DNA of 64,000 nt from Mesostigma viride (GCA_009746045.1 RPFO01000408.1:1-64000), one strand, 5' to 3'. Numbered from the stretch's first letter, positions 28,847-38,966 are shown. The notes: generated from the sequence alone by a model not told the origin. Translations and numbers: made by a program.

Positions 28847-29794
28847 ATGGAGGAATTGGACGACAGGGGGTTTCTCGTTATGAGGGGCGCGCTGGGAGAA
28901 TCGGATATTAAAGAAGGAGTAGCGTGCATTCGCAAGAATGAAGTCGATTACGCGGCTATGGAGTCCTTCATCCGTCAAAGAATGTTGCAGAGCGTTCGAC
29001 AACGGCTCGCGTGGGGCAAAGTCGATTTCGTCAAATTTCGAGTGAGCGACAACAACAACTCTGCGGATGCGTCGAGTTTCCACAGAGATATCATTTATCA
29101 GGGTCGCGAAAATCCGTTTACTCCGCCGTTTTACACGTGTCTCACGTATCTGGACACGACAGTGATGGAAATCATCCCCGGCTCTCACAAACGAGTCGCC
29201 TATTCTTGGCTTGAACTCCCGAGTCTGCACGCAAGCCGATTGCAACTAGAAATGAATCCCGGAGACCTGCTCGTGTTTCATTCTTCTCTACTTCACCGCG
29301 GACTGTTCACTGAGGAGCTAGAACACCGGCGTTTGGTGCAAGTTTTCGAGGTTTTTCTGGACCCGACGTGCCTCTCCACCGTCGTGCACGTCAGAGGCAG
29401 GGAAGCATACAGTGATTTCATGATCCGAGCGAGTCGCACGGGAGGAATTGTAAAGTCCCTGATCGATTATCTCGCGTTTGCGAACGCTGCAAGGGGTTAC
29501 GGCGTGGGATTTAGAATTCCAGAGAAGTGCGGATTGGATAACACGCTGTATTTCTCGTCCGAGGGGCTCAGAGATAGGGTGGAGATCAAGTCGGGGACGT
29601 GGCAGGAAATAAACAAGTACGTGATGAACCCGCGACTTGACTTGAGGGATCTTCCAGACGAGTCGTATTCGACGTACAATTTTCACGTGTTCATTCGAAC
29701 ACCGTTGGTGTTTATGATTGTGATCACGCTGCTTTTGGCGCTGACGGGAGTGTACGGGTTCACAAAATTGTACCGTAATGTTCGGAATGTCTAA
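28847..29794 (+). CDS. PhyH-like 2-oxoglutarate/Fe(II) dioxygenase, membrane-anchored
   Basis: 315 aa from the ATG at 28847. The in-frame extension upstream to 28640 is promoter-like and proline/glycine rich. The fold is suggested by the metal-binding HxD pair (FHRDI, H79 and D81), a distal His in FHSSLLHRG (near 145-150), and a following Arg for 2-oxoglutarate. This is the order found in phytanoyl-CoA-dioxygenase-like enzymes. Residues about 290-312 (VFMIVITLLLALTGVYGF) form a C-terminal membrane anchor, which soluble PhyH enzymes lack. The substrate is unknown. It is the first gene of the compact virus-like block. Confidence 0.75.
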   Translation: MEELDDRGFLVMRGALGESDIKEGVACIRKNEVDYAAMESFIRQRMLQSVRQRLAWGKVDFVKFRVSDNNNSADASSFHRDIIYQGRENPFTPPFYTCLTYLDTTVMEIIPGSHKRVAYSWLELPSLHASRLQLEMNPGDLLVFHSSLLHRGLFTEELEHRRLVQVFEVFLDPTCLSTVVHVRGREAYSDFMIRASRTGGIVKSLIDYLAFANAARGYGVGFRIPEKCGLDNTLYFSSEGLRDRVEIKSGTWQEINKYVMNPRLDLRDLPDESYSTYNFHVFIRTPLVFMIVITLLLALTGVYGFTKLYRNVRNV

Positions 29795-29833
29795 ATCAAT
29801 CTCGGGATAAAAATTCGCCCCTGTAAAGTATAC

Positions 29834-29947
29834 ATGCCTAGACGCGCCTGCCGAGCTGTAACGAAAAAGGGCAGAGGAAAACCTCAAAAAAGCATTGACG
29901 ATCTCGGAACAAGCTTCGGAAAGGGCGAACGTTCCGGAAGGGGGTGA
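29834..29947 (+). CDS. Short basic protein (37 aa)
   Basis: Begins MPRRACRAVTKKGRGK and ends in a G/R/S-rich tail. It fills the gap after the dioxygenase, preceded by an AT-rich TATACAT stretch. It resembles the basic 38 aa protein at 43791 in size and charge. Nucleic-acid binding or packaging is possible but unproven. Confidence 0.5.
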   Translation: MPRRACRAVTKKGRGKPQKSIDDLGTSFGKGERSGRG

Positions 29948-30001
29948 GAGGCCCATGCCGCGTGTATAAACAGTTTTGTTGTTTTATAATTATATACAGT
30001 G

Positions 30002-30364
30002 ATGCCGAAAAAGTGCAGAAAACTCACGGCGCGAAAGACAAAATGCAAAAACAACGCCGGGAAAAACGGCGTTTGCGCGGTGCACGCCTCTCACACCGCT
30101 CGATCCATAAACGCACCACTCCCAGTTACAGGGAATTTGTTGGATCCACACCACCGACCCGTTGATAACATGCCCCTTTTGGGCCAAATGCTTCCCGAGC
30201 TGCCGTTAAGGCCTGTGACTGCGCGTCGACTTTATCGCCCTTCTGCAGAACTTTTGGGTGCGGCGTCCACAGAAAGCCGGGCTTCTACTACACTTCCGGG
30301 TCATCTTACAATGAACGTGCATCAAAATCGCGCCACGAGGAAACGCCATGCCAGGAGGCGTTAA
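30002..30364 (+). CDS. Small Cys/His zinc-type protein
   Basis: 120 aa from the ATG at 30002 (MPKKCRK). The N-terminus has Cys-x9-Cys-x9-Cys-x2-His (CRKLTARKTKC ... CAVHA), the signature of small zinc-binding proteins found in many large DNA viruses and phages. The rest is P/R-rich and ends in a basic tail (RKRHARRR). A similar motif opens the protein at 31683. The leader is AT-rich (TTTATAATTATATACAGTG). Confidence 0.65.
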   Translation: MPKKCRKLTARKTKCKNNAGKNGVCAVHASHTARSINAPLPVTGNLLDPHHRPVDNMPLLGQMLPELPLRPVTARRLYRPSAELLGAASTESRASTTLPGHLTMNVHQNRATRKRHARRR

Positions 30365-30592
30365 GTCCTGTTGGCGCAAAAAAAAAATACACTGACTTCT
30401 TAAGAATTTACGAGTATCGACCAATAAGCAAAGGACAAATTATACGCAACTTGTGTGTAAAGTATGCAACTTCGTGTCAGAGTCGGTTATATGTCCGCCT
30501 ACGATGACATCAGCGTGTTCGGACAATGAGACTATTTGTTTGTCTTGTGGTTTTGCAAGTCTTCACCATACTCTCATCCAAAGAGAGCGGAA

Positions 30593-31639
30593 ATGGCTCT
30601 TCTCACCGCTCGAGCCTCTTTTACCCATCCGCTTTTTGTACTCGCAAGTGAAAACTCCAAGCACTGGATATTTACTCTCAAAAGCCTCCCGGGTTTTACG
30701 GTGGATGAAAACAAGGAAATCAAGGTCAGGAAAGATGACCGACTTATTCTCGGGAAGGACCTCTGCCACGCAGCTTCGAATGGTACAAAATTATTCAAAA
30801 ACTGGTGGAGGCTTGACAGCGTGCGCGAGTTCGCTGAAGAATTGAAGTCCGATATCGAGGGTCGGATCACAACTGATCCGACCTCCACCACGGTATATGA
30901 AGAGGTCACTACCGGCTCAAACGACGAGCGCGGGACTTGGATTCATCCCCGTCTCGTCACCCAGATGGCAGCATGGCTGAGTCCCAAGTTTGCCGTCAAG
31001 GCAGGGTCGTGGGTAGACCGCATCCTGGCGGGCGACATCACCATGATGGAGGTGGTGCGAGACGCTCACGACGCGGCCCACGGCACCACGACGACGGTCG
31101 CAATCAAAACCGAACTCGGCGAGTCTCGCAAGCGTCCGAACTACGTGGAGCCTGTCCGAACGCTCCCTCCGAGCATGCGCGTGATTGCCAAGGATACCCA
31201 ACACAAGTTCGGCGACTTCGTGTCCTCCGTCCTGCCTAAAGAACGAATCGGCACCATGATGATGTTCTTGGGAGACAAGGCCTGCGAGGCGGCAACAGGA
31301 GACACAGCGAGTGCGCTTAAGCGACTTAATGGTATCAACACTGGCAGCGCTCGAGACGTGATGAACGACGAGCAGCTCGAGAACGTCGATTACTTCATGC
31401 GCAAAGTCATGAGACGCGCAAAAGCTGCTGGGGATCAAGTCGACCTTCATGAGATTGCAGTCGACGTGAAGAGAGACATGGCGACGTTCGTCGCGCCTTC
31501 GACGGGGCCCACGCCGAAAGAGATCGTGAAAAAGAACAAGCAAGACATAAAAGACGATTTGTCTGTCACGCGCCCTTTGAACGTCGAGAGGTTCACGAGG
31601 CGCGCCTTGATCAAAAGCGCGCAAGAGTCGGCCGCCTGA
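30593..31639 (+). CDS. KilA-N domain protein
   Basis: 348 aa from the ATG at 30593. The KilA-N core is clear around residues 60-145: LILGKDLCHAASNG, FKNWWRLDS, then GTWIHPRLVTQMAAWLSPKF and VDRIL. KilA-N proteins bind DNA and are common, often multicopy, in giant viruses and phages. Residues about 185-330 form a separate charged helical domain (KRLNGINTGSARDVMNDEQL; VDVKRDMATFV) that I do not recognise. It is probably a viral DNA-binding regulator. Confidence 0.85.
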   Translation: MALLTARASFTHPLFVLASENSKHWIFTLKSLPGFTVDENKEIKVRKDDRLILGKDLCHAASNGTKLFKNWWRLDSVREFAEELKSDIEGRITTDPTSTTVYEEVTTGSNDERGTWIHPRLVTQMAAWLSPKFAVKAGSWVDRILAGDITMMEVVRDAHDAAHGTTTTVAIKTELGESRKRPNYVEPVRTLPPSMRVIAKDTQHKFGDFVSSVLPKERIGTMMMFLGDKACEAATGDTASALKRLNGINTGSARDVMNDEQLENVDYFMRKVMRRAKAAGDQVDLHEIAVDVKRDMATFVAPSTGPTPKEIVKKNKQDIKDDLSVTRPLNVERFTRRALIKSAQESAA

Positions 31640-31682
31640 TCCCGACACGTGTAGTTTTTTTGAAGTGAATTAGTATGCGATC

Positions 31683-32147
31683 ATGAAGTGCGGACGCACG
31701 ACGGCTAAGGGAGGAAGATGCGCGATTGTTGTGAAGAAGGGGAGCCATTGTCGGTTTCATGGGAAGCCGAAACACCGCGGGGCGAGCACGAAGACAAAAC
31801 GTCGTCGAATCAGACACGTTGCACGCAACCCTTCGACAGCGAACGTTTCATTTTTGAACGTTTCCCACGACTCCAACCGAACACTCCCAATGTCAAATAC
31901 CCAGATAGACAATATCGGGGAGATACAATTCGTGGATGGACCCCCCCCTCCCAGATCTCACGAGTCGGCGCGACGCCCATCGAGCTCTCGCCAACCGTCG
32001 CTCCAACGGCGGGCCGTGCCCGACGGCGAGGCGACTGTGCGGATTTCTAACTTAAACACCCCGCCAAGGACCGGCGGGTACGGTGCTCACCAGGACAACG
32101 AGGAATTGCGTGACACCGCGACCTCGCAATATAGACCACTTCGGTAG
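31683..32147 (+). CDS. Small Cys/His zinc-type protein with disordered tail
   Basis: 154 aa. MKCGRTTAKGGRCAIVV ... HCRFHG gives the same C-C-C-H pattern as the protein at 30002, followed by a basic KTKRRRIR stretch. The remaining 110 residues are polar and P/S/R-rich. The shared motif and the location on either side of the KilA-N gene suggest related roles in nucleic-acid binding. It is convergent with the large gene that ends at 32176. Confidence 0.65.
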   Translation: MKCGRTTAKGGRCAIVVKKGSHCRFHGKPKHRGASTKTKRRRIRHVARNPSTANVSFLNVSHDSNRTLPMSNTQIDNIGEIQFVDGPPPPRSHESARRPSSSRQPSLQRRAVPDGEATVRISNLNTPPRTGGYGAHQDNEELRDTATSQYRPLR

Positions 32148-32175
32148 GGCCGGTTAATATGAAATTCTGAATAAA

Positions 32176-35100
32176 TCATGCATTTTTCTTGCAACACTGA
32201 GTCTCGTACGCGCTCTTACTCGCTGTGCCCTTGAGCTCGCTCGTTACCAGCTGCTTCCTCGTGATCTGAAACCGCATGCGTCTGTACACGCGCACGAAAC
32301 GGTCCCTTTCGCACGTGTTCAGGTCCATCAACTTGAACGTCTTCTTGTCCCGAAGCGCGTACGCGTTCAGATGCTGGTCGATAGCGATCGGGTTGTTCCC
32401 TCCGTCCGCCAGAAAGTCGATCACATGACCGCCCGATAGCGTCTCGAATTCGTACCGATGCGCCCCGATGTACGCGAAACGCGATTTTGAGACGCGGACG
32501 AGCACGCCGTTGTCTCTCGAGCTCGCATCAGCGTCTAATCCTACGCAAACATCACAAGTTTTCGCGTGATAGCGTGCGAGAGCCTTACAGTCACCCGTGA
32601 CGTCGACGATCGTGACTGTGTCGTCGGGGTGGGTGCATATGAGCGAGCGGAGGCCGTCCACGTCGATGTAAATCATATTCTTACGTTGAGCATTGTGATG
32701 TTGTCTCAGTGTATGAATGTTTCTCGCAATAAAGTCTGCGACATTTTGATCTAGTTGCACGAATTCTTTACCTTTTGAACCGCTGAAAGGAAGTCTTTGC
32801 GCCGCTGCTTTAACCAATGTCTTTGCGTTTCCACCTTCCGGTGCCCGAAAAAGATTTAAAGCGTTCCAGATATCCATTGAAGCGTTCTCGTCCCCGATTG
32901 CGGCGGCGTTCCCCTCATTTGCAAGAAGTTTTGCAATATTATCTTCAGTGACCCTACTCTCTTGTACTAGTTTCTCAAAAGTTTTAAGCTCTTCCGTTTT
33001 GTCAACTCCCTTTCGCGTTTGCAGGTTGAATCTTTCAATTTTTGACGGATCGATGACAGGCAGCTCTTTGGTTACCACCACTTCCTTCTGTAACAAATCC
33101 TCAAATTTCTTAACTCGGGATTGTATCTCGTTCTGAAGTGTTTTATAATCCGGTATTAACTTGGTTTGAGCCCCGTCGGAACTTGTGTACTTTGCGTCAA
33201 GCGTATTTCTGATTGTTTGGTCGTGTCCTTCTGCTTTTGCTGATACGAGTTCTTCGATGAGCTGGGATACGAACGCATCTTTGATCTCTTGAAAAAGCAT
33301 GTCTACTCCGGTCTTTTCCCTTTTTCGACGCGCTTCCATCGGATCGATCACCTTTTTTGCTGGTGCGCTCCCCAAAGCGGGTAGACCGCCGGGCGGAGGC
33401 TTAGGTGGGCCGGGCGGAAGCTTAGGTGGGCCGTTGGGCGGAAGCTTAGGTGGGCCGTTGGGCGGAAGCTTAGGTGGGCCGTTGGGCGGGGGAGGCGGAG
33501 CTTTACCTCCTTCGCCAGGCATGGCGGCAGACCCAAATATGCTCGGGTCGTGACGAATGGGAACGAAAGTGTTTATATCCGAGGGAAGCCCCGGTGAAGC
33601 AGTAGAGTAACGAAAAACTAACTCGTTGTCTCCGGGCTGTTCGTCCCCTAGTATCTCTTTGACCTTTTCCAAAACCGGCTCTGTCAAAAGTAGAGTCATT
33701 TTCGGTTTGGCGCCTACTTCCCGAAAAGGTATCTGTCCCTTATTCGAAACGACGTATCTCATGAGAGCTCGAGGGTTTATAGATTTTTTCATTTCTTCGC
33801 GCATGGTTCCAAAGGCATTTATATCGAGCTTTTTAGCGGGAATATCTGTCCAAAAAGTATCCCTGCCATCCGTCTCTCGCATCTCTTTTATTCCCCTGAT
33901 TAGTTGCAAGGAGAGGTCCTTGTAGGTCGATTCTGAAGCGGTCTCGTTCTCTATTTCGGAAACGCCAGAAAATAAGCTACGAAGGACACTTGGATGGACG
34001 TAAAAATCAGTGTACCCTTCGGATTTTTCAGGAAACGGTTTTACATCAACGGTGTTGATTTTTTTCCAAGCTTTATCCGGTTTTTTGCTATCAGACTCTA
34101 ACTGCGATTTTATGTTCTTCATGAGTTCCGAGTAAGGTTTCGGTTTCGTCTGAAATCTCGCCTTTGCTAGTTCTTCGTTGTACGTGGGGTCGTCGAAGCG
34201 GTCGTTCGTCCTTGCGGCTGCTGCAAGTAACGCATACGCTACTTGCACTGCCTCCTGTGGTGTCAGCTTGTCCCTAGGTTTGATTGCGTCAAAGTCTCCT
34301 TGAATCGCCCTTTGGACCCTGTCTGTTTCTTCAGGGGTCCGTTTTACCTCTTCTCTTTTTTTTCTTGCTTCTTCCCTTTCGCGCTTGTTTTGTTCTAGCT
34401 TTTGTACCTTCCATTCATCGTACTCCTTGTACTCTTTCCATTCGTCGGCATTAAGACGAAACGGGAGACCGTCATGGATTTCCCACCACATTTTTCTCGC
34501 CTCCTTCACCGGAAGGTGAGCGTACTTCGCCAGATAAGCATTCTGGTATTTATATTGTGGACCTGTGTCGACAGCGGCGGGTTCCTTTGAATCTTGTAGA
34601 TTGTTTTTTTGAAAGATTTTTGGATTCGGTGGACCGGGGGGTGCCCTTAGCGGAACTTTGGGTGCCCTTGGTGGACCTGGGTTTGGAGCAGAAGGTGGAG
34701 AGTCTTCCGCGGGTAAATTAGCAGCAGAGCTTTGAGCTTGTTCAAGTGCTTTATCGATATTTTCAACTAATTCTTGTATAGCTTTAAGGTTATCGGGATG
34801 CTGATACTCCTTTTTTGTAGCGATAGAGCGGAGAGCTTCTTGTTGACTTTTCATTAAAGCAACGACTCTTTTAGTGTAGTCCGGATGGGCTTCTTTTATG
34901 AGGGCCTTTCCAGCGGCTTCTGATTCTAATAGCGGGCTGGTTTTGTTTTTTGAGCCAGCTATGCGGCTGTTTCGTTTGTTGAAAAGGTCCGTTGTGATCT
35001 CTTCGGAACGTTTGTATCTCTTTTCCAATATTTTGCCTCGTTCCTCCTTGTTTAATTTTGGATCGGTTTTTACAAAGCGGTTTGAAAATTCCGTGTTTGC

Positions 35101-36177
35101 ACCCGATATCGCATCTTTTCCTATATCTGAAATGGATTTTATGAGTAAATCTGCCTTATTATTCAAGAACGGAAATTTTGACACTATGTACTTTGCATCT
35201 TCTTCCAGCGACTCTTTCGCGTCTAAAAAGCTGCCCATTTCGGTCCCAAGAGTAGTTGCCACGCTTTCCCAAGTGGATCTTGGATTTGAGAAAGCGCTTG
35301 TTAAGGAGGAACGCGCATTTTCGGTTTTTAGGATCGCATCTTTGTAAGCTTTATCGAGTTGGACGTGTCCCGTATGGATAAACTTTTTAGCTTGGATTTC
35401 TATATCCTCCTCGTCTTTAGTGATGGAAAATTCGGGTATTTCAAATGTTATGTAAGAGGGAGGGACTACCCCGTCTTTCGGTTTCGGTGTGGACCCCCCC
35501 TCCTTTCGCTCGTTTTCTGTTTCTAGGGAAACGTTTGCACCAAATGGGTTTGCCGAGACATCCTGTGTCTTTAAAGGTTTATTTTTTGACACGTCTACAG
35601 GCAATGAAAACGATTCAGGGGCTTTGGGTGTCTCTTCAGGTAATTTGAGTTCTGGCTCGCTCGGTCCTGCGATAGTGTGGGAGGGGTCCGCAGACGCGCT
35701 TGATTTATCTTTTTTCAATTCGGATGTTGGATTTTCGACTCCGGGTTCTCGGTGCGGGGCTTTTTTCTCGGGCAATTCAGGTTTGTGATCAGTAGACGCC
35801 GATTGGGGTATTGGACCATCGGATGCTTTCGTCGTCTCCGAGTCAGACTCTGCTTTGGACGCGGGTTTTGAACCATCGGACGCTTTCATTCTCGGCGAGT
35901 CAGAACGTGGGGACGCGGGTCTTGAACCCCCGGTTGGTTTCATCGTCGGCGAGCCAGACCCAGACGCGCCGACTGGGGACGCGGGTCTTGAACCTCCGGA
36001 TCCTTTGCCAGCCGTGGAGCTCGTCGCTATTGATTTGGGCGTTGAAACGGCGTCTTCGAAGGTGTATCCGATAAAATCGCCGCTGCCGTAGTGTTTTGTA
36101 GCCAGATAGGGGTTTTTCAGACCAGAGTAACGAGATAACAGAAATGCCAGATCCGGAAAAGACATGGGACGTTTCAA
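32176..36177 (-). CDS. Very large virion-type protein with N-terminal NPYL signature
   Basis: 1333 aa, no named family. Residues 1-45 hold LKNPYLATKHYGSGDFIGYTF, a relative of motifs at the N-termini of the proteins at 38917 and 40533. A long S/P/K-rich disordered region follows, with repeated GSRPASP-type units. Then come charged helical regions, a proline-rich segment (PSAPNPGPPRAPKVPL) and another helical part. A second proline tract has four NGPPKLPP units. A more globular C-terminus (about residues 1150-1320) begins near VQLDQNVADFIARNIHTL and contains MIYIDVDGLRSLICTH. Size, order and low complexity suggest a structural or tegument-like protein. It is intact despite its length. Confidence 0.8.
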   Translation of the reverse strand: MKRPMSFPDLAFLLSRYSGLKNPYLATKHYGSGDFIGYTFEDAVSTPKSIATSSTAGKGSGGSRPASPVGASGSGSPTMKPTGGSRPASPRSDSPRMKASDGSKPASKAESDSETTKASDGPIPQSASTDHKPELPEKKAPHREPGVENPTSELKKDKSSASADPSHTIAGPSEPELKLPEETPKAPESFSLPVDVSKNKPLKTQDVSANPFGANVSLETENERKEGGSTPKPKDGVVPPSYITFEIPEFSITKDEEDIEIQAKKFIHTGHVQLDKAYKDAILKTENARSSLTSAFSNPRSTWESVATTLGTEMGSFLDAKESLEEDAKYIVSKFPFLNNKADLLIKSISDIGKDAISGANTEFSNRFVKTDPKLNKEERGKILEKRYKRSEEITTDLFNKRNSRIAGSKNKTSPLLESEAAGKALIKEAHPDYTKRVVALMKSQQEALRSIATKKEYQHPDNLKAIQELVENIDKALEQAQSSAANLPAEDSPPSAPNPGPPRAPKVPLRAPPGPPNPKIFQKNNLQDSKEPAAVDTGPQYKYQNAYLAKYAHLPVKEARKMWWEIHDGLPFRLNADEWKEYKEYDEWKVQKLEQNKREREEARKKREEVKRTPEETDRVQRAIQGDFDAIKPRDKLTPQEAVQVAYALLAAAARTNDRFDDPTYNEELAKARFQTKPKPYSELMKNIKSQLESDSKKPDKAWKKINTVDVKPFPEKSEGYTDFYVHPSVLRSLFSGVSEIENETASESTYKDLSLQLIRGIKEMRETDGRDTFWTDIPAKKLDINAFGTMREEMKKSINPRALMRYVVSNKGQIPFREVGAKPKMTLLLTEPVLEKVKEILGDEQPGDNELVFRYSTASPGLPSDINTFVPIRHDPSIFGSAAMPGEGGKAPPPPPNGPPKLPPNGPPKLPPNGPPKLPPGPPKPPPGGLPALGSAPAKKVIDPMEARRKREKTGVDMLFQEIKDAFVSQLIEELVSAKAEGHDQTIRNTLDAKYTSSDGAQTKLIPDYKTLQNEIQSRVKKFEDLLQKEVVVTKELPVIDPSKIERFNLQTRKGVDKTEELKTFEKLVQESRVTEDNIAKLLANEGNAAAIGDENASMDIWNALNLFRAPEGGNAKTLVKAAAQRLPFSGSKGKEFVQLDQNVADFIARNIHTLRQHHNAQRKNMIYIDVDGLRSLICTHPDDTVTIVDVTGDCKALARYHAKTCDVCVGLDADASSRDNGVLVRVSKSRFAYIGAHRYEFETLSGGHVIDFLADGGNNPIAIDQHLNAYALRDKKTFKLMDLNTCERDRFVRVYRRMRFQITRKQLVTSELKGTASKSAYETQCCKKNA
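33406..33503. repeat. 24-bp in-frame repeat encoding proline-rich units
   Basis: Four copies, one shortened, of GGGCGGAAGCTTAGGTGGGCC separated by GTTG, coding for NGPPKLPP repeats within the 1333 aa protein. Proline-rich runs like this can bind SH3, WW or profilin-type partners. Confidence 0.75.
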
Positions 36178-36255
36178 GTCTTTTTACCTATATGGAAGCA
36201 TAAATAATTGAAGGGCTTTCATCGTAAAGACGCTCGATTCGCAATGCAGGAACCA

Positions 36256-37095
36256 TTACCATACTTCCTCATCATCACTATCTTGCGGATGATTTGCTTC
36301 CCGTAGCGCCTGTAACTTGGCCAACTCTCGTGCTTTCATTTCTTTCACTTGTTCGGCACGTACTAATGCTTGTAACGTCTTGTTGGATTCTTCGAGTTCT
36401 TTTTTGAATGTTTTTTCTATTTCCATTATATCTGCATCTATTCGTTGTTTTATCTCTTCTTTATCGCCTGTAGGGTTGTTCGACTTAGCTATTTCGAAAA
36501 GTTTTGCCTGTATGTTAGGCAGATCTTCAAGATTTTTTTGGAGAGCTGATATATTTTCTTCCAAGATCGTTTTTCCACTGGTTTTACGTCCTATTAATTT
36601 TAACTCTTCTTCGGCTTCTTTGAGCTCTTTTTTATACCTTTGTTCTCTTTCTTTATTATCTTCATCTATTTGTTGTTTTAACCAATCTTTATCGCCCGTA
36701 AAGCCGTTCGACACAGCTTCTTGAAATCGTTTTTCCTTTGTCCCAGGCAGATCTTCAATATTTTGTATTAGTGTTGATATTCTTTTTTCCAACATCGTTT
36801 CTCTAGTTGTTTCAGGGCGCGTGTTCGCTTTTTTGAGTTGCACGCTTTGTAAAATATTAACGTCGACAAGTGTTGTTGGACGTTTAGAGGCCGCTTCTGG
36901 TGCCTTTTTAAGTTTTGATGCACCTTGTTTTAGAGCGTCAACTGAAATTCGTGATTCTGTATTTTGAACTTGGGAGTTTGCATCATTTTGTGTTGTTGTT
37001 TGCACCTGATCCGGTGAAGGAAGGGGGGATTTAGGGACGGGGGGGGCGGGGGGGGACTTCTGGGACGGGGGTGGGTGCTGGATTGTCTGCCACAT
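36256..37095 (-). CDS. Charged coiled-coil segment, probably the C-terminal part of the next upstream gene
   Basis: Frame of 279 codons whose first 30 overlap the end of the 37031-38917 frame in a proline-coding G/C homopolymer region. From about residue 60 on it is coiled coil with two related blocks (LEKRISTLIQNIEDLPGTKE and LEENISALQKNLEDLPNIQA), an internal duplication. It ends acidic (DSDDEEVW). I infer that a one-base slip in the run near 37029-37060 splits a single protein of about 890 aa. As a separate gene it would need translation from an ATG inside the upstream gene. Confidence 0.6.
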   Translation of the reverse strand: MWQTIQHPPPSQKSPPAPPVPKSPLPSPDQVQTTTQNDANSQVQNTESRISVDALKQGASKLKKAPEAASKRPTTLVDVNILQSVQLKKANTRPETTRETMLEKRISTLIQNIEDLPGTKEKRFQEAVSNGFTGDKDWLKQQIDEDNKEREQRYKKELKEAEEELKLIGRKTSGKTILEENISALQKNLEDLPNIQAKLFEIAKSNNPTGDKEEIKQRIDADIMEIEKTFKKELEESNKTLQALVRAEQVKEMKARELAKLQALREANHPQDSDDEEVW

Positions 37096-38917
37096 AGTCT
37101 TTCAATGTAGACTCGACTGAACTTTTCTGGAAAGCGGCTTCAACAAGTCTACCCAATACCTCCTTTGCATTTTTCAAATCTGTCATGTCGACGTTAGATC
37201 TGTTTGCCTCGGTCCGAGCACTGAGTGGTCTTGATGAAGACGTCGGATTGGTTGATCGAGGTAATCCTGTTCGTGGTCGGTCGATTCTGTTGTATCGGAA
37301 ATTTGAACCCCAAAGAACTTGCGCCACGTGGCGTTTTTGATCGCTCGTGAGAAACGGCTTTATTTGTTTAAAGAAGTCTGCGGGATTCACATTACGCGCG
37401 ATTCGGTCAATCTCGTGTTCGTCAACATTTTTCACCCCTTCTCTGTTTATCGCGTTCAGGATCTCTGCAGCGTCTCGTATTGCAACAAAAGCGTCACGGT
37501 CCACGCCTGGTATGTTTTGGTGCCTTCTAACGTCGCGGACAGTCTGCAAGTGATTTGGGTTAGAAGCAACTAGTTTTTCAATCGTGTCAAGGCTGTCAGG
37601 ATGAGATACAAGTAAGTTTTTGACGCCTTGGTTCCGCGCTTGTTCTAAAAGTGACGATGCCTGTTGGATTGCAAAAAGATTATCAATTACTTCTCCGTCG
37701 ATCATGTTTGCTCGTTCGTTTGTTAAAAAGGCGCTCGCGCTCTCGTAGATGGAAGAAAGTGGTGCCAGTCCCTCGTTCAAAGCACGCATCAACCATTTTG
37801 CTTCTTGCGCTTCTTTTGCATATTTAATTGCATAATCCGCTCTTTCTTTCGGGGAAGGAATAGATCTTCTGTACCCGTATTTCGGTTGTGTCGCGTAATT
37901 AAAATTGCTAGGTCGAGATATATCCATGAATTCAGACTCGTTTACCGCAGAGGCCGCGGAGGTCGAAGCGGATTGCTTGGACTGGTATGGGTTCGCGAAC
38001 GATGGACTCGAAGACGTCTGATTTTTGTCAGCTTCGTAAATTGACCCTAGATTCTCGACATCGTCGCCTGCTGAATTTGCGAGGGTAGTTTTAAGGGCGT
38101 CTCTCAGATTCTGATCTGTAAGCGCACCCCCTGAGGCAGAAAGGTCGGACTTGCGAGCTCGGTACTTTTCTAATATATCTTCCAAGGCAAAAAGTTCTTC
38201 AAGATCATTATCCTTCACTAACTCTTTGGCCGTTTCCAGAATTTGATCATAATCCAAATTTCGAAGCGTTGACATGTCGAATTTAAATAGTGGTTTACCG
38301 GTTGTTTCTGCCAGTAACCTGGCCGTCTCTCCCAGGACTACAGATTTGTTCATTTGTTCAGCGTTCGTCGCCTCAGGAAAGTTCCACATTGCCTCCGCTC
38401 TATTTTGGAGATGTTTGAGATATGCTATTTTTTGATTGTGCAAAATCGGAAGATTTTTGAATGCTTGTTCGATCTCTTCAAAGTATTTAGTTTGTTGACC
38501 CGAATCGACGGCTGCTTTGGCTTCTTTGAGATATTCGTCTTCTGTCAGACCTATTTCTGACGTCATTCCCGGGGATCCTGAAAGCGCTTTAGGCGAAGTA
38601 TTAGGCGACGCTTTAGGCGACGAAGAGGCACTCGAAGCCGGACTTGCCGACGAGGAAGCGGAACTAGACGAAGAAGTATCCGATTTTGGGCTGGTCGGCT
38701 GCGACGGCGCGGGTGAGACAGACGTGCTCGAGGCGGGAGCGGGGAGAGACACGCTCGAGGATACAGCGTCGACATCGCCGATGTTAAATCCCGGCCCGTG
38801 AACCGATCCTGCCAAGTACGGATTGAGAGACGCGCCATACGCCAACGGGTAAGACGCCCGCTGAAAGTTCGGGACAAACACATTCGATTCTCGACTAAAG
38901 CGGTACGGGTTTTGCAT
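37031..38917 (-). CDS. Large virion-type protein with NPYL...GPGF signature
   Basis: 628 codons. The N-terminus reads YGASLNPYLAGSVHGPGF, shared in outline with the proteins at 36177 and 40533. An S/A/P-rich linker (residues 50-115) follows, then helical regions with EEIEQAFKNLPIL and NAINREGVKNVDEHEIDRIA. The C-terminus becomes proline-rich (PAPTPVPEVPPRPPRP), where the frame ends in a G/C homopolymer and probably continues into the 36256-37095 frame. It is divergent from the 38967 gene with a 49-base spacer containing TTTATACTAAG. A structural role is inferred. Confidence 0.75.
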   Translation of the reverse strand: MQNPYRFSRESNVFVPNFQRASYPLAYGASLNPYLAGSVHGPGFNIGDVDAVSSSVSLPAPASSTSVSPAPSQPTSPKSDTSSSSSASSSASPASSASSSPKASPNTSPKALSGSPGMTSEIGLTEDEYLKEAKAAVDSGQQTKYFEEIEQAFKNLPILHNQKIAYLKHLQNRAEAMWNFPEATNAEQMNKSVVLGETARLLAETTGKPLFKFDMSTLRNLDYDQILETAKELVKDNDLEELFALEDILEKYRARKSDLSASGGALTDQNLRDALKTTLANSAGDDVENLGSIYEADKNQTSSSPSFANPYQSKQSASTSAASAVNESEFMDISRPSNFNYATQPKYGYRRSIPSPKERADYAIKYAKEAQEAKWLMRALNEGLAPLSSIYESASAFLTNERANMIDGEVIDNLFAIQQASSLLEQARNQGVKNLLVSHPDSLDTIEKLVASNPNHLQTVRDVRRHQNIPGVDRDAFVAIRDAAEILNAINREGVKNVDEHEIDRIARNVNPADFFKQIKPFLTSDQKRHVAQVLWGSNFRYNRIDRPRTGLPRSTNPTSSSRPLSARTEANRSNVDMTDLKNAKEVLGRLVEAAFQKSSVESTLKDYVADNPAPTPVPEVPPRPPRP

Positions 38918-38966
38918 TTATACTAAGGCGAAGAACATTTCTTCGTTTCTTTGACAGAGAGAGGAG

